NCBI GenBank assembly: GCA_025267735.1
Contig: CM046297.1
Span: forward strand, 35,118,011-35,182,010
Length of the DNA: 64,000 bases
Direction: 5' to 3'
Source: Mactra quadrangularis
Lineage: Eukaryota; Mollusca; Bivalvia; Venerida; Mactridae
This document shows, piece after piece, positions 48,286 to 61,480 of the stretch. The position numbers and the translations under genes are program-made. How positions within the stretch are numbered: position 1 is the first letter of the stretch; every line of letters begins with the position of its first letter. The notes under the pieces are model-generated. The model searched no databases, was not told the origin of the DNA, and saw nothing but the letters and a program-made list of their open reading frames with translations.

Positions 48286-51200
48286 ATTATTGAATTTTAT
48301 TTCTTGAATTGAAAAACAAAATTGTTAAGTAACTCATTTCTTATTAATCAATAAAAGGTTGAAAATCAATCTATGAAAGGCTATATTACATGTATTAGAT
48401 ATGGCCCGTTGGACACTTCAAAGACCTGAATGAATACTATTCATTAATATATCGTATAAACCTTTGATTTCAAAGCTTCTTTCAGTCACTGACTGTGTTT
48501 TTTTGTACTTTCCTAGGCCAATATGTATTTATTCTCTTCCTTTTTTAATTCCTTTTTGAAGCAAAATTTGGCAAATAAAAGAATTTTATCAAATAGTCCC
48601 TAACCTTAAACATGCTTACATAGAAAATCAGACAAGTTTTTATTGTTAAATTTTGTATTGCAATGGCTATCAAACTAGCATAGGACGTTCTAAATTGCAA
48701 AACTTCAACTAGTTGCTAAACCTGTCATAGCTAAAAGTTGCTGGCTTGCTATGCACCACCCTTTCAATATGCAACCGTTTTGAAACGTTTCATATAGTTT
48801 GCTAACAATTTTATCAACTGAACTCAAGCCATGTTAAAATATTTTTAAAAAAACTTAGATTGCATGTGATGGGCAATCAAAAATTAATTAAGTCATTATT
48901 GCTTTGGTCACACCTGAAGGACGATGGAAAATTAATTAATTCATCATTGCCTAACATGCAAAAAGTAGCGTGAGAACTTCTCTAATTAATGTTCATAACT
49001 TTCAGTTTAATTACTTTATACTCGTTTCACCTGATGTTAAACATCCCATAGATGCATGCCGTTGCATGCTGCAGTCGTTTAAGGTCAGATGTCATAAATA
49101 TGTTTTAATTTTCAACGAACATGTCTGTAGTAATGAACTTTTTATCCATCATATTTATATCAAAAAATTTACAAGGCCGTTACAATGTTACTGGTTGATT
49201 GAGTTTAATTTTAATAAGGGGGTCCTGTGTTTAACTTAATTACTTACTTTGCACTTTATTAGGGTAATCATGTGCAATGTTAAAATTGCATGAAAGTGCA
49301 ATGTTACGCCCTGCAAAGCTGTTTTCAAAAAAGCAAACTGTTAACTTAATGACCAAGATACATTGCTATTCAAATCAAACAAAAAACATGGGGACCATTT
49401 CCACATTGCCTGTGATTAAGAACTCCCATAAGTGATTGTCTGAAATACGTTTTTGCATTATTTTGGTTACCCAAATGAACTTTTTTATCATCTGAATTGA
49501 AAAGTTGTTGCCTTGGACATGAGTTACTGATTATTTGGAGACTGTATCATTCTTGAAGTCTAAAATATTTAGCTCTTACTAAATGACTTTTGTCTACATT
49601 GATGTCTCATCCAATTTATATTTCATATTTTTTCGGAGTTATTTATTGATATTTAAATTTATAATAGTGACACTAAGTCAAAGTTAAGCGAATAAGTCTG
49701 GTCTTATTTTGACAGTTTTTGTCATGTGACAGACCTTGTAGATGTCTATTTCCTAATTTGGAAATTGGCTGAACATTATAATGTATCAAGTGCCTATATT
49801 ATTAGTTACATAATTTCTTATAAAATTGTTCAAAAATGACAAAAACATTGGTTTTCTTGCTTAATGGGAGAAATTGTCTGCTTCTTTTAGACAGGTGTAG
49901 ACTTTACCATTAATATGTTGAATTTCTAGAATCATATGAAAAATTGCCATACTGAGGCACTGACTTTTTTTCTTCGATCAAATTTTAGAAGAATGACTCA
50001 GCAATATTTTAGTTGTCTGTAAGATAACAGATTATTGTTTCCTATTTATTTCATATTTTCAATATTATGAGATTTTTATCCTAGGAAAGAATTTCATCAA
50101 TCTTTGATAGTTGCCAAGCTAGCTGGGATCTTAACTGTTTTATGTTTAAATTTCCACCTGTATAAATACCTTAGACACCTAACTGATTGGAAGCAAAATT
50201 TGTTGGCTCTCATTTCACCTGTTTGTGATTTAAAGTGGGTGGGGTACGGCATATTTTTGTTGGTGAGGTAATGCTTCAACTTTGGGGATTGGATTCTGCA
50301 CTATTTCATGTAGATGGGGGCTTTCTGCATCTATTTGGTGCCGTATATGGTGTCACTTTGGTTGGGTTACCATGTTTTGCTGTCAAGTTTGTTTAAGGGG
50401 TTCTGTATTGCTTCTTGTATTTGATTTATATTTGAGATTGATCATGAATTAAAATTTACAAGGTTGTATTTCAGTAAGATTGGTTATTGATCCAACAAAA
50501 GCATTGATTGTTCTGATATTTTCATACCTTCCTCTTACATGTAGTAAAATGTGTTGGCCCCAAGCAAGCCATTTTAAATAGTTGCACTAAAAAAGCATTA
50601 AAAATATCAAACTTATGTCCCTACCGATAAGCATAATCAAAGAGTTGAAAATGCAGTAAAAATATCCAATTTCATTAGCCAACCTCTATCCACTCTCATG
50701 TTTATAATCAAAGTGCTGTGAATGCACCAAAATTTAGATTTTTTTTAGAATCAACCTTCTGCACTCTTTGCTGTCGAGTACACTGAAACTACATTTCTGT
50801 TATCTCCATTGAAAATAATGTACATTATTCTATGGATATCTTTTATGATGTAAAAAACAGGTTATATTATTCAAGGGTTAGTGAATTGGTGTCTGTTTTT
50901 TTGTTATCTTAAATTTCAAGTTTTTATGACATTTTCGTGCACTCTGGCATTCAGATGTTTTTTATGAATAATTCCATTATTTATCTACATATATCAGATA
51001 CATTTTTTTCTGCCATAATTTTAAGTTTATCTTTTCCTACTTAAGAAAAATGATTTATGATGCTGAAACATTGAAATATGTATAAAAACAATGGCATATC
51101 TTGATACTCCTTGCATGTGTATCTTGATGATAGTTTTTTGTAAAAATTATGAAAACAATGTAAATGTGTTACCTGTATGATTTGAATATATTGTTGAAAT

Positions 51201-51603
51201 TTGATTTGAGAAGATTTTTGTGTAAAGTGCATGTCAATTGTTTTTGTATCAAATATATTTTTTCCAAGTTATAAGAGTTAAAGAAAGTTTAGCATAGAAT
51301 TTCAATATTATTCTTTAAATTTGTAGATTTATATTTTTTGTAAAGTTTCTATTTTCAGAATGCTTAATAATTTATCATATATTTATTTTTGTGTTATTGA
51401 ATGCCACTTTTTGATTTTTCAGACTATTTAAAATTATTCTTTTCACTTTATATTTAGTATAAAATTTATTGTCTTTCATTGTCTTTTTTCTTTTTTCATT
51501 ATCTATATTTAGCACAATCTATTTATAGGACATTACAAAAAAGCTATTTTTAGTAACAAGATATATTTTTAGTAACAGAATCTATATTTTATTCTATTTA
51601 TAG

Positions 51604-51808
51604 ATTCAGCAGACACAATCAGATGCACCTGCACCAAAGAAGATAGAAGTGACTGAGGAGGATCGTATAACTTTGAAGCCCATTGGCCCTGGAGTGCAAC
51701 AACTGGAACCCGAGGGCTCCATTCACTCTACAAGCACCCTTGGGCGTGACAGCACTTTGGGACGGGCAACTACGCCCAATTTCCCCACAAGCCCTGTTGC
51801 TTCTGCAG
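51604..51808 (+). CDS. tns: Tensin exon E4: linker with TLG/TPNFPTSP repeats
   Basis: Exon of 205 nt, phase 0 in and phase 1 out, ending TCTGCAG|GTATGT. Its 68 complete codons read IQQTQSDAPAPKKIEV, then an acidic EEDRITLKPIGPG segment, and finish with a Ser/Thr-rich tail (STSTLGRDSTLGRATTP, NFPTSPVASA). The near-duplicated STLGRDSTLGRATTP gives RxxT/S-type and TP phosphorylation candidates. The start is ambiguous: AG dinucleotides at 51602, 51608 and 51611 give starts at 51604, 51610 or 51613, all in the same frame, so the first two or three residues (IQ, IQQ) may be optional. I chose the first AG. No named domain is present; placement rests on phase compatibility with E3 and E5. Confidence 0.83.
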
Positions 51809-53733
51809 GTATGTTAAATCATTGTATATTTCCCTGTGTAAATTTTAACCAGACTTTTCCAAAATGGTGTTTCTTCCAAATTGTCATGTTGATTATGTCC
51901 TGAGATGTGTTTTTGTATTTTGTCTGAAGTATGTTGAGGTTAATTCTGTTAAAATTCCTATAAAAACTTCTTGAGACTTCATTTCACAGATTTTAGGTGC
52001 AAAATATTTGACATTTTGAAGTTATTTGACCATGTCAGTAACAGTTTGCAATATTGTTGACTTTTTTAGCAATTTGACTATATCAAAAGAAGTGTTTATA
52101 AAAATCCATTACTAATTCTGTAAAGTAGCTACAAGTGAATTTTGTGGAAAAAAAATGTTGTATATATTTTGTGGCATACAAGTATAGTTGCATACTCTCT
52201 ACATGGTGTAAATAGATGTTATTGCTATGGAGCTAGGTTGACTATACCCAACCTGCTTTTAGTCTTGAAATACTTGGTGTATTTTTAGTACTGTGATTCT
52301 TGTAGTGTTCCAGTGATCTCCCTTGGCTTTAAATATTGTATGGTTATATTTATCAATCAAGTTAGATATTGTAATGAATAAATAGATTTTTGTGATGTCT
52401 TGGGTATATGCATTAATTGTAAGATGTGTTTAATTGATGTTTGTATACAATATAAAAATAACCACAGTTTATGTGTCATTGTTTGGGTGATTGACTTAGT
52501 AACTGGCAATTTGAGTTTGATTTATGGCTGCGACTGAACTTTTAATGAAAATTGTGCAATAGAGATGATGTTCCTTGGTACAGATAGCAGTTGTTTGCTG
52601 CGAGAAAAGGTAAGCAAGAACTGGTAAAGGAATTTGTCCAGGAATATTGGTTAGGTGGGCCAGCTGTGAAAAATAACCTGATTCAGTAAATTATATATAA
52701 GTGTTTATTGAATGGTGAAAAAATTGGTAAAATATCTGTGCAGGCTTAGTCTTCATAAATGATCAACGCCATATTTTTTCTTGAAAAGGACCTATCTAAA
52801 TATGTTTTGAATGGCATAACTATATCTTGTTTGATTTTGTCCTATCATATATTGAGTGTGTCACAGTTGTTAACATTTTTACTGTTTTGTTTTATGTATG
52901 TATTTGAGTGTTAAAATGTGTGTCCCATGTTGAAAAAGAATGGATTTTTGCAAAATGTGCTCATGTTGAAAAGTTTTAGTATTTTTGGCTTTTTTTAAAT
53001 GAGCTTATAAGTTATTGATTTTGGGTTCGTGTAATTGAAACCCTGGCTTATATTTGAATGCATGTTACTGATTAACCAAAGAACAACTTGCTAACATACG
53101 CACAACAGTCTAGAATATGGTAGTTCTATACAGGTCATGTTATATAGAAACTTACACAAGTAGATGCCTGGGCAGCACCTTAGAATAGTTAGTATTGCGG
53201 AATATTAAAATTAGCACAAACTAGCCTTGAGAAATGTTTAATGTATTAAAGTTAGCAAAAGTTTTTGAGAATTTGAGAATGGGGATCGTAAAGTTAGCGA
53301 ATAGGAAAATAATAAATTTTACTACTTTAAGCACAAAAATTAAAATTATTACAATAAGTGTTGTATTCTAATATTTCTTTCATGACAATTTGAGTACTCA
53401 TGATAGGGAGATGTATTTAGCCCCTTTGGAAGGGTGAGTGAGTTCTGGTAAATGAAATTCTCAGGAAAACTAGTTAGGTGAGCTAGTCACCATAAGTAAA
53501 CTTATGTAAAATTAAAAACGGCCTAAAAATTAAATCATCATTTTTGTTTGCATTAAAAAATAGATTTAGAAAATTACAGGAATACTTAAAAATTTCAAGT
53601 CAATTGTATTAAATTATAACAATCTTTTAAATATTGCTTGAAATTTTATCCAAGTTGGCTGTGACCCCTGTTGCAGTGACCTTTGTTTCACCTGTGCTAA
53701 TTTGACCTTGACCTTTGTCTAATTTTCAAACAG
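51809..53733 (+). other. Intron E4-E5 (1.9 kb)
   Basis: Phase-1 intron, GTATGT to 'tttcaaacag'. Two degenerate SINE 3' bodies are recognisable by 'gttaggtgagctag'-type blocks (about 52590-52685 and 53410-53530). Several TGACCT/TGACC motifs cluster in the last 90 bases (53645-53725). Otherwise AT-rich with nothing further seen. Confidence 0.7.
53410..53530 (+). mobile_element. SINE family D-type 3' body, decayed
   Basis: 'ggaagggtgagtgagttctg', 'tcaggaaaactagttaggtg' and 'agctagtcaccataa' match the body at 20735-20880 and 24770-24890. A shorter relative lies at about 52590-52685. Confidence 0.55.
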
Positions 53734-53823
53734 AGCACATAATACAAGCAGTGCATGAGAAAGCTCGTCGGATGTCCATCGGCTCCTCTAACCAATCGTT
53801 GAATAGCATCGGTGGTTACCTTG
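53734..53823 (+). CDS. tns: Tensin exon E5: small symmetric exon with RRMS site
   Basis: Exon of 90 nt, phase 1 at both ends, between 'tttcaaacag' and TTG|GTAATA. It encodes about 30 residues including EHIIQAVHEKARRMS and SSNQSLNSIGGYL. The first half should be helical. ARRMSIG fits the basophilic RRxS consensus of PKA-type kinases. Because it is symmetric and a multiple of three, it can be skipped without changing the frame, so it may be a regulated cassette. It is too short to show a domain. Support comes from the borders, the open frame and the protein-like composition in AT-rich surroundings. Confidence 0.8.
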
Positions 53824-56473
53824 GTAATAGAAATGTTTTAGTTTTATGTTTCCATGGCAACTAGCTGTATAACCTGTTGACCTTTGTGTACCCTTGTGTT
53901 GCATCTTGCCTTATAATTTACTGAGCATGATTTGTTGTATTTTTCTTTCACATTTGAAACCTCACCTTTGACCTACTTTTAAGTTGACTTACATATGGAC
54001 ATTTGACCTACATTTTGACATTTGACCTACTTTTTGACACTTGACCTACTTTTTAGACAGTTGACCTTCTATTTGACCTTTGACCTTCTATTTGACCTTT
54101 GACCTTTTTGCTGTGGTTTAATCAGTTTGTAGAATACTTTCTGTTATATTCAGTTCTTATGTATGCAGTTTTCAGTTCTGTGTATGCAGTTTGAATGTAA
54201 ATGTATTTATTTTGTTTGCAAATTAATTTATTCTATGCATTTTGTATCAATTCTTTTGTTTTTTCTCATGTACTTTTTGTTGTGATCAAATATGCTGCAT
54301 TATCAATATTTGGATTCTTTTCCTAATAGCAAAAGCTCATCTCATTTCATTCTGCATTTTTTTAAAGTTTTGTAAAAAAAATTTTCCTCATTAAAATTTA
54401 GCATGTTAAACAACCACAATGACTGCAGAACTTTTTAATGAAGGCTTCACATACTATAAACAATTATAGAAGGTCTGAACTTTGGTCTACTCATTGGGGC
54501 TTGTAATTTATACGGAAGACCTTTGCACTCACACACACACACCCTCCCTCTAGATGAAGTTTGCATCATAAGCAAGTGACCTAGATTTTCACACTCCAGT
54601 TCCTTAAGTTTGTAAGTGTTAAATGACTGCAGGGACATTTACGAGAAACATTTAAAACCTTACAGAACTGGAGGGTTGACTTATTCTTAGAACTTTAGAA
54701 TAATTCTAGATTTTAGACTTTTCTGATTGGATTATTATTATGTATGTAATATATATCTGTAAGCTAGGAACATGCTCTTGAACATAGTTATAGAACAGAG
54801 TAAGGTCTTTAGAAATAGAACAACAATCATGGTCTTGAATTACCATTTGATAAAAATGTAGTAAAAATTATTAGCCAGAGATTCACCAAAACACGTATGA
54901 CCTCCATATATTCCAGCTCATATTTTTCTTTACCTGTAAACATGACACAAACTTTTTAAATGTAATGCTTTTATACTCCAGAACTCTCACCCAGTCATTT
55001 AACCTTGACCTTTGCTGACCTATTTATTTGACCTTGATCCCAATGTCTACAAACCATAGGGTTTGTAATCTTTGCCTTTTATTAGGCTATTTAATACAGC
55101 ATGTTTTGTTATATATATTTTAGTTTTTTAGATGTTATGTATTTATGTATTTATTATATTGTGGTCTTCTTTATTTTGTTTGGATTATTTTTTATTTTAT
55201 ATCATGAGAAAGTTGGTAGTTTCTTAATTTGAATAGGTGTCTAGTACTGCTGCATCACAGACAAGATAGTGTCGCTGAATTGTTAGGTTCATTGCCTGAT
55301 GAAAAGGGTTCAAAACTTTGAAAACTGTGGGAATATTGCAGTTCTTGATATATACTGGAAAATCTGAAGTTCTATGACAGGGTTTGCACATGATGTGTCC
55401 TTATGGAGTGGACAGACCCTCATTAAACTTAAGATTCCGATCAGCTTGCATTTGGTTGTATGGGGGTTCATGTATACTATATTAAATACATTAAGCAAGG
55501 TTTAGTTATGATTTTAGGTGTGCATGTTTATTTCCCATAATATTTTGTTTGCAACATTATTATTCATTTTGGTGAAAATTAATGATACATAAAACATTAA
55601 AGTCTCATTACATTAATTGCTAGATTTATTTCCTTATTTGTATATACAGGGGTATATCCAGACTAGCTTTTGTGGGGAGGAGGGGGCTGAGGGTAAGGTT
55701 TGGTTGTGATCGGCCAGAATCTCTTTAAACACTTTTTGAATACAAATTTATTTTTGTTTAAAAATAGCGGTGTTTACACATGATGGCATTAAATGAATGA
55801 AAAGGGTTCATGACTGAAAACTTGTTCTAGCCATTTGTAACAGGAATGTCCCTACCCCAGGGGATAGTTGAAAACTGGCTGTGATTTAAGTTCAAGCTTC
55901 TCTCGCATTGCCGTGAACTGCTGGAAAGGAAGTGAGAACTAATGCCATAATAAAACAGCAGTACTTAGCATCTCAACTAAGATCCCTACCAATCCCGCCT
56001 CTCACCAACTGGGACTGCCCCTGTATCAGTAATGTTTTAAGCTATTGAACCTGTATGATTAGTTTCAGTTCTTTTGATTAATGTTTTAAATGTTTCAAAT
56101 TTGTTGCGTACAAATTTAATGTTTTTTGTTTTTATGTTTTAAGTAAATCTTTGTTCAAGCTATACACTGTGAATGCATGTTAAATGTTGGAGTATATATT
56201 TAAAAAATAAGAATTTTTTAAATTAGTAGTTCTCATGAAAACTGAAATTTTGTTTTTTGGAATTGAGCTTTATGTATTATTGTGTTGAACTTAGCATTTG
56301 ATATTTACTGGAAAGTGGGTTTAAAGTTAAGATTTTTCTGAATTTAGCCGTAATTTGCTCTTTTTTGGCATTTTATATTATAGGAATATTTTTATTATAT
56401 ATTTTGTTGCATTTTGCATGGTAGCATCTTGTTTCTTTTATTGATGTTTTTCTTTTGTCTTTTTGTGTTGTAG
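53824..56473 (+). other. Intron E5-E6 (2.6 kb)
   Basis: Phase-1 intron from GTAATA to 'tgtgttgtag'. Its first 300 bases contain a run of TGACCT half-site repeats (53937-54110). A short CA microsatellite lies near 54529-54542. A further TGACCTTTGCTGACCT block occurs near 55008-55035. The rest is AT-rich with nothing recognised. Confidence 0.7.
53937..54110. repeat. Short TGACCT-containing tandem repeat with two DR1 motifs
   Basis: Variants of 'catttgacctactttttgac' repeat at about 18-22 bp, giving some ten TGACCT half-sites. The last two units contain perfect TGACCT-T-TGACCT at 54074-54086 and 54093-54105, which on the minus strand is the DR1 arrangement of AGGTCA bound by HNF4/RXR-type receptors. 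It lies 115-290 bases after exon E5. Whether it has any function is unknown. Confidence 0.75.
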
Positions 56474-56524
56474 CGACCCCTCCATTTCCTGTGACCCCTA
56501 GGACTCCCTACACCAACGTATCAG
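56474..56524 (+). CDS. tns: Tensin exon E6: 51-nt proline-rich microexon
   Basis: Exon of 51 nt, phase 1 at both ends, between 'tgtgttgtag' and ATCAG|GTATTT. It encodes 17 residues, TPPFPVTPRTPYTNVS in essence, with a proline every two or three positions, three TP pairs and a tyrosine. It is much richer in C than the flanking intron. The PxxP spacing (PFPVTPRTPY) could bind SH3 or WW domains, and the TP sites suit proline-directed kinases. As a symmetric microexon it can be added or removed without a frame change. I believe vertebrate tensins have a similar TPPFPVS-type motif in the linker, but I cannot verify this here. The main risk is that it is too short to exclude chance. Confidence 0.77.
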
Positions 56525-58758
56525 GTATTTTGTTTTTACCTTTGTTTTATATATAAACTCCCTTATTTATGTTTGAACCCTGACCTTTCTCTTAAGGGTT
56601 TTAAATCCTTGCCTTAACCTTATTTGAAAGGTTTTTATTTCTTCTTTTTAAGCCTTTTTGATATTTTGCATGTTAGTTTTTTAATAATTTGGGAAAAGGG
56701 CTTTTAGTAATGTGTTATGGGCAAGGGAGATAAGTTGTAACAAAAAGCCTACAGAAAACTGTATTTGAAATTCAAGTGCTTGATGCTCTTCAATAATATT
56801 CATAGTGCTGAAATTTTTGTCAGAAATTAAAGTACTTTAAGTTGACAAAAGATGTCTCCTTTGGCCATAATGCTTTTTTGTTGGGAAAGTATTTTTGTAT
56901 ATTTTCAAATGATGTCACTCTGATAATAAAATATCTTCTTTGTCTTGGATATGCATGGCATGAATGTCTGTCTATAATATATAATAAGAGGTATCAGGTT
57001 TATGTCTCTATCACAATTTGTGCATTAAAACCTGGTCAAAATTGTATTGAAAAGAAAAACCAGTCATTTGAGCAAATACTCCATTGATGCCTTGTGGAAG
57101 AGTCAAGTAAAAATGCCTTTAAATGAAAATAGGCTGTTTTTGTCACACTTACTTGCTATGGTTGCTAAAAATTTAAGTCCTGTGTTAAGTTAATCACAGA
57201 AAACAAATGATTGTCCTGATTTTACCATAGTTTAGAGTGTAGTTGATAGTTTGAAATGGAAAAAATGGTTCAGAGATTATTTTTTTTTTAAAAGTTTAGA
57301 GATTATTTAAAAAAAAAAAAGATTTAGAGATTATTTCATAAAAGTTTTATGACATGAATTAGAATGTAGTTTAATAATAAATGGTGTTTGAAAATAATGC
57401 ACATTTTATTTATACTGTCTTCACTTTTACTTGGCATGACTTATAGGTAGTTTAGATTTTGCCATTTTTATTCTTCAATGATCAAAAATTACTTTCAACT
57501 GAAAGATGAAAAAGACTCTAGATTTTTTTATGCATTACACAGTAATTGAACCCTTAGATTGTTCTTAAAACCCTTTTGAGGGATATTTTACAAAAATGGG
57601 ATTTTTTTGTCAAGAGAAATGGTTTAGATAAAGTTACCATTCAATGGTAGTGCACAGATAAAGTTTTATAATGGGTTGGGTGTGAAGGGGCTCATTCAAA
57701 TTTCAATTTGAAAAAAATTAATTGAAAATTGTTGATGAACAAAAATCCTTACTACTTTTGGATCAATTTCTTACGCAGAGATTCAATTAAGCATAAATCT
57801 TTTGAAATTATTGTCACCGAAAATATTAAAAATCATGAAATATTATTTTCGTCTTTCATTTATTTTTTTATCATTGAAGAGTGCTCCCCCTTTGTTGTTG
57901 TTCTCATGTTAGCTTCATTGTGCACCATGTTTAGATGTCATTATGATATAAGCTACTTTACTGAGTTGAAAGCCAGCCATGTAGGAACTTTAAAACTCAA
58001 CTATGCCCAGAATTTCAGCTGTTATGTCAAAGGAACTCGAAACAAATTTTTTCGACCTTATATAATTGGTCTTTTTGATATATGTGGATTAAACTTTGAT
58101 CATTTTACATGTAATTCATTGAATTGTCTATTGAAATGAAATAATGTACTTGCATGATTAAGTAATAATAATAATAATAATAGTAATAATAATTTTATTT
58201 ATTAAATAAGAAGGCTACACATTTTGATAAATAAGGGTCTATGTACTGTTATATTTGTTAAGAATTCTGCTTCATCGCTATCAGTAGTAAGTTCACTGTT
58301 TAAGTTAAGCAGAAAATTTCTTCCAGCAGGTCTTAGACAGTTTGGAGTAAAGTTTTAGACTGTAGGATGATAAAAGCAATTGGGATGCTGTAAAAATGCT
58401 AGTTTTCTCTTCAGGTGTTTTGTTAAGAACTATTTGGGTTAAAAATAAAATGGTTAACATCTTTTTAGAATACAAATATTATTTTTAACAATTACTATTA
58501 AAAACTACTTAGGTATGACTGATTGTTTGAAATAAATTATATGTATTTGAACGGCTCTATTATTTAATTATTTAACATTTTTGGCTGACATTTGTATCAC
58601 GTACTGATTGCGCCGCAGCTTTTTTCTTGCATGGTTTGCTTGCAGCTCTGTTACAGTAGTTGATTCTTTTGGCCCCGCCCACCTATCGTTCTATGCTAAT
58701 TGTTTTAAAAAATCAAAGCCTCACAAATTTTTTTTTGCTTTTTTATGACTTTGTCTAG
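56525..58758 (+). other. Intron E6-E7 (2.2 kb)
   Basis: Phase-1 intron from GTATTT to 'tttgtctag'. It includes three near copies of 'agagattattt' with poly-T/poly-A between them (57268-57345) and a (TAA)n microsatellite (58163-58193). A 136-codon open frame at 57729-58139 lacks an ATG start and splice signals and is treated as chance. Nothing else was recognised. Confidence 0.7.
58163..58193. repeat. (TAA)n microsatellite
   Basis: About ten TAA/AAT units with one TAG interruption. Confidence 0.85.
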
Positions 58759-59004
58759 TGGCTTCAAGTCAGTTTCACAATCAAGGCTACGCTGCTCCCC
58801 GATCACAACAGAGCCCCTTCGGCTTCGGGTCCTCAACACGATCAGGCGGGCCCTACAGCTCCCAGCAATCTCTGAATAGTGTATTCGAACGGGAAGAAGC
58901 TGATAGGGAACGTTACAATACTATAGTATCTCGTCAGCTTATGCATAGTGCTCACGACCCTACGTACGCTTCCATTCCGGACCAATCACTTGGGAATGCC
59001 AAAG
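58759..59004 (+). CDS. tns: Tensin exon E7: Ser/Gln linker with charged helix
   Basis: Exon of 246 nt, phase 1 at both ends, between 'tttgtctag' and AAAG|GTATTA. It encodes about 82 residues. The first half is Gly/Ser/Gln-rich and aromatic (NQGYAAPRSQQSPFGFGSS), consistent with a disordered linker. The second half is more charged (SVFEREEADRERYNTIV) and probably helical, ending PDQSLGNAKG. CpG dinucleotides are frequent compared with the flanking introns. The exon is symmetric and could be skipped in frame. No named domain is present; assignment to tensin rests on phase continuity with E6 and E8 and on strand and position. Confidence 0.84.
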
Positions 59005-59194
59005 GTATTATAAAATGATATATATGGTAAACTTTTTTGTTGCTCTTTTGTAACAAAATATGGTCATAGCAAACTGCTTTTATTTCTAAAATTTATTTTT
59101 TAATTCTAAATTTAATTTTGATGCTTAACAGGCTTGCTTTTTATCAGGCATAGTAACCTGATTTGGGCTTTTTATTTTAGACTTTCTTATATAT

Positions 59195-59420
59195 AAAAAA
59201 TAGTTAAGGGTAGACCTTGGGAGAGCTTGGCCACTGTCATTAGGTTAAACATGTGAAGGCTTTAAAGGGTCCATTTATAGACCTTTTAATAAGAATGCTT
59301 AGGCTTAAAAGGGTCATTTGCACACCTTGGAAAGTGTAGTCATTGACATAAGGTAAACTTCATTTTCTGACCTTAAAGGGTCCATTTGCCAGACCTTTGG
59401 AAATATGGACAATGACAAGT
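59195..59420. repeat. Degenerate repeat (aaagggtccatttg type)
   Basis: Three diverged units contain 'ccttggaaagt', 'gtcattgacataaggtaaac' and 'ttaaagggtccatttg.cag' in the same order. Confidence 0.6.
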
Positions 59421-61480
59421 CCATGCCGTACAAGTTGATGGTTTTTATTTTGGTTTGCTATGAAATTAATTGAGTTTTCCTGCATAAAGGAGTTTTTCTG
59501 CTTCTCAATAAAATAAAACTGCTGAAAAAATGCAAGAAAATGTGAAATTCATAAAATCAACAAAAACAATTAATTGTATATTTGGAATTGAAAGTTGTTG
59601 CATATGTTTATTCTCTATTAGTGTTTTGTTTGTTACCCACATCTTGTCAAGATTTGAATACCCACCTTTCCTTCTGGTCAAGCTTTCAAGGTCCACCCTA
59701 TTGAATGGTTTTTATACCAATTTTTGAGTTTTTGTAAAACTACAAAAATGGTTTTTATGCTTATGTTTGCTATAGCCAAAAGTTTACTATATATAATGAC
59801 AATGTAGTGGCTTCTTGCATTAATTCAATTATTTAAAATGTCTTTCTTTTAGTTTTCTTTTTTCTCACTGCAAAAAACACCTATAACATTTTACTTGTAT
59901 TTTATTTGGCTGCACAGCTTTCTGAATTCTTTTATAGTTATTAGAATGTCTTTATTTTGTAGTGAATATTTCAAAAATATAGTTCAATTATAGTTCAATT
60001 AACATGATTTAGTTCATTAATATTAGTTCAAATCTTTAGTTCAATTAATATAGTTTTTCTTTCCGCTTCAGTGATTAACAAAATTCTACTTTGCATGTGT
60101 TTAATACTTCTTTACTATTTGACTTTCTGTTTTGTGTTCTCGTCTATCTCTCATCTGTTTGTGTTTTTTTATGTTGTGATTTTTATGACATTGTCAATAC
60201 CTGGCAATTTCAGTTGCTGTGTGTGTTTTATTTTTACGTTTTTCTGTTTTAAGTATAGGAATAGTATTCTTAATTGTGTCCAATATGTTTGTTTAAAATC
60301 AGTATAATTTGTAAAGCATAGAATGATTTTTCCATTTAATGTATTTAAATCTAGGATCTCATTACAGTTCCATGTCCTAAAACCTAAAATTGAGTTATTT
60401 GTAACATTTCCACCTTAGTTTTTTTTTCAATTATTTTAGACAATAGCGAGTATACATTTTTAGTAGGCACATGTAAAGCCAGTCATGACTAGGGACCAAT
60501 GTAAGGACCCAATGTATTATCACCATTGGTTGAGAAATCTGGGGATCTGGGCTGGATTTTTTTTCACATTATGTCAACATCTTCCATGAACATTTAGTGT
60601 AACTTATTAAGAAGTTGTCAGCTTATCATAGAATGAATTAGAATGTCATAAGCAATCCCTGGTAAAACAAGATTCCATGAAAACTGGTTAGGATTACTGT
60701 CAGCATAAAAACTGAAAAAATGTTGATGGCAAAAGGACAAAAGATGCTGTCAAAAATCTTTTTATGTCATGCCTTTTTAAGTAATGTGTTTTTATTCATT
60801 CAATACTATGTTTGGGCTTTAAGAGGACTGGACCAATCACTTTGTTACTGCAAATATTAGGGGATGGCTTTGCTGTGTTGTCACATTGCACTTGTCATTA
60901 TTTGGTTACAAGGAATTATAAACAAGAATTATGAACAGTTTAAGTATTTATATATCACACCTTTTTTATTTAAAAAAAGGGGGAATTTCCATAAGTAGCT
61001 GAATTATTTGAGGTGCAGTTTTACTATGTATTCATAGTTAGTTATTGTTTGTTAATTTATAGTAACATTTGCATACTTTATTGCAGTTGAAATAAAGAAA
61101 ATGAAAAATCGTCGCATATTATCAATGCAACCAATATATATTTGTTATTTTGAATCATTTTAGACTAGAAAAATATTGTACTCTTAAAAAATATAATTAC
61201 CTAATATACACATTATATTTGTGTATTATATTTGTAAACAATTCACTCATGTATAAATTTGCTTGTTTTCACTACCTGAACTTATATGATCCATTTAATT
61301 AAAAGTCACACAACTAATAAAAAGAAAAAAGAACGTTTAGCCCACACTTTAGTTTGAAATAAATATCTTAGCTTGAATGAGACTTCCTGCATGAAAATGA
61401 AAATCCCCTCACTTCAGTCTTATTTAAAACAATCGCACTCACTAATCCACAAAATTTCAGTTTTTAAGTGACATTCATTT

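Larger units (their letters stand above)
32181..51603 (+). other. Intron E3-E4 (19.4 kb)
   Basis: Phase-0 intron. It opens with an AAGGTCA-rich repeat (32224-32385). It then contains small tandem repeats, a 420-bp hAT-type MITE (34183-34602), an RFX-type X-box (35839-35852), SINE fragments, two CpG-retaining stretches that look like alternative first exons (39200-39432 and 46480-46774) and an oppositely oriented pair of SINE-C copies (44213-44405 and 48075-48285). A (TCA)n-type microsatellite lies near 46113-46142. Large parts (40700-43900, 48400-51500) show only AT-rich sequence with no exon or element I can name. The long size and internal promoter-like stretches fit a region that separates isoforms, but that is inference. 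Confidence 0.65.

Noticed and set aside
57729..58139. 136-codon open frame in the E6-E7 intron
   Set aside because: Lacks an ATG at its start, has no acceptor/donor in a usable phase and no protein-like pattern.
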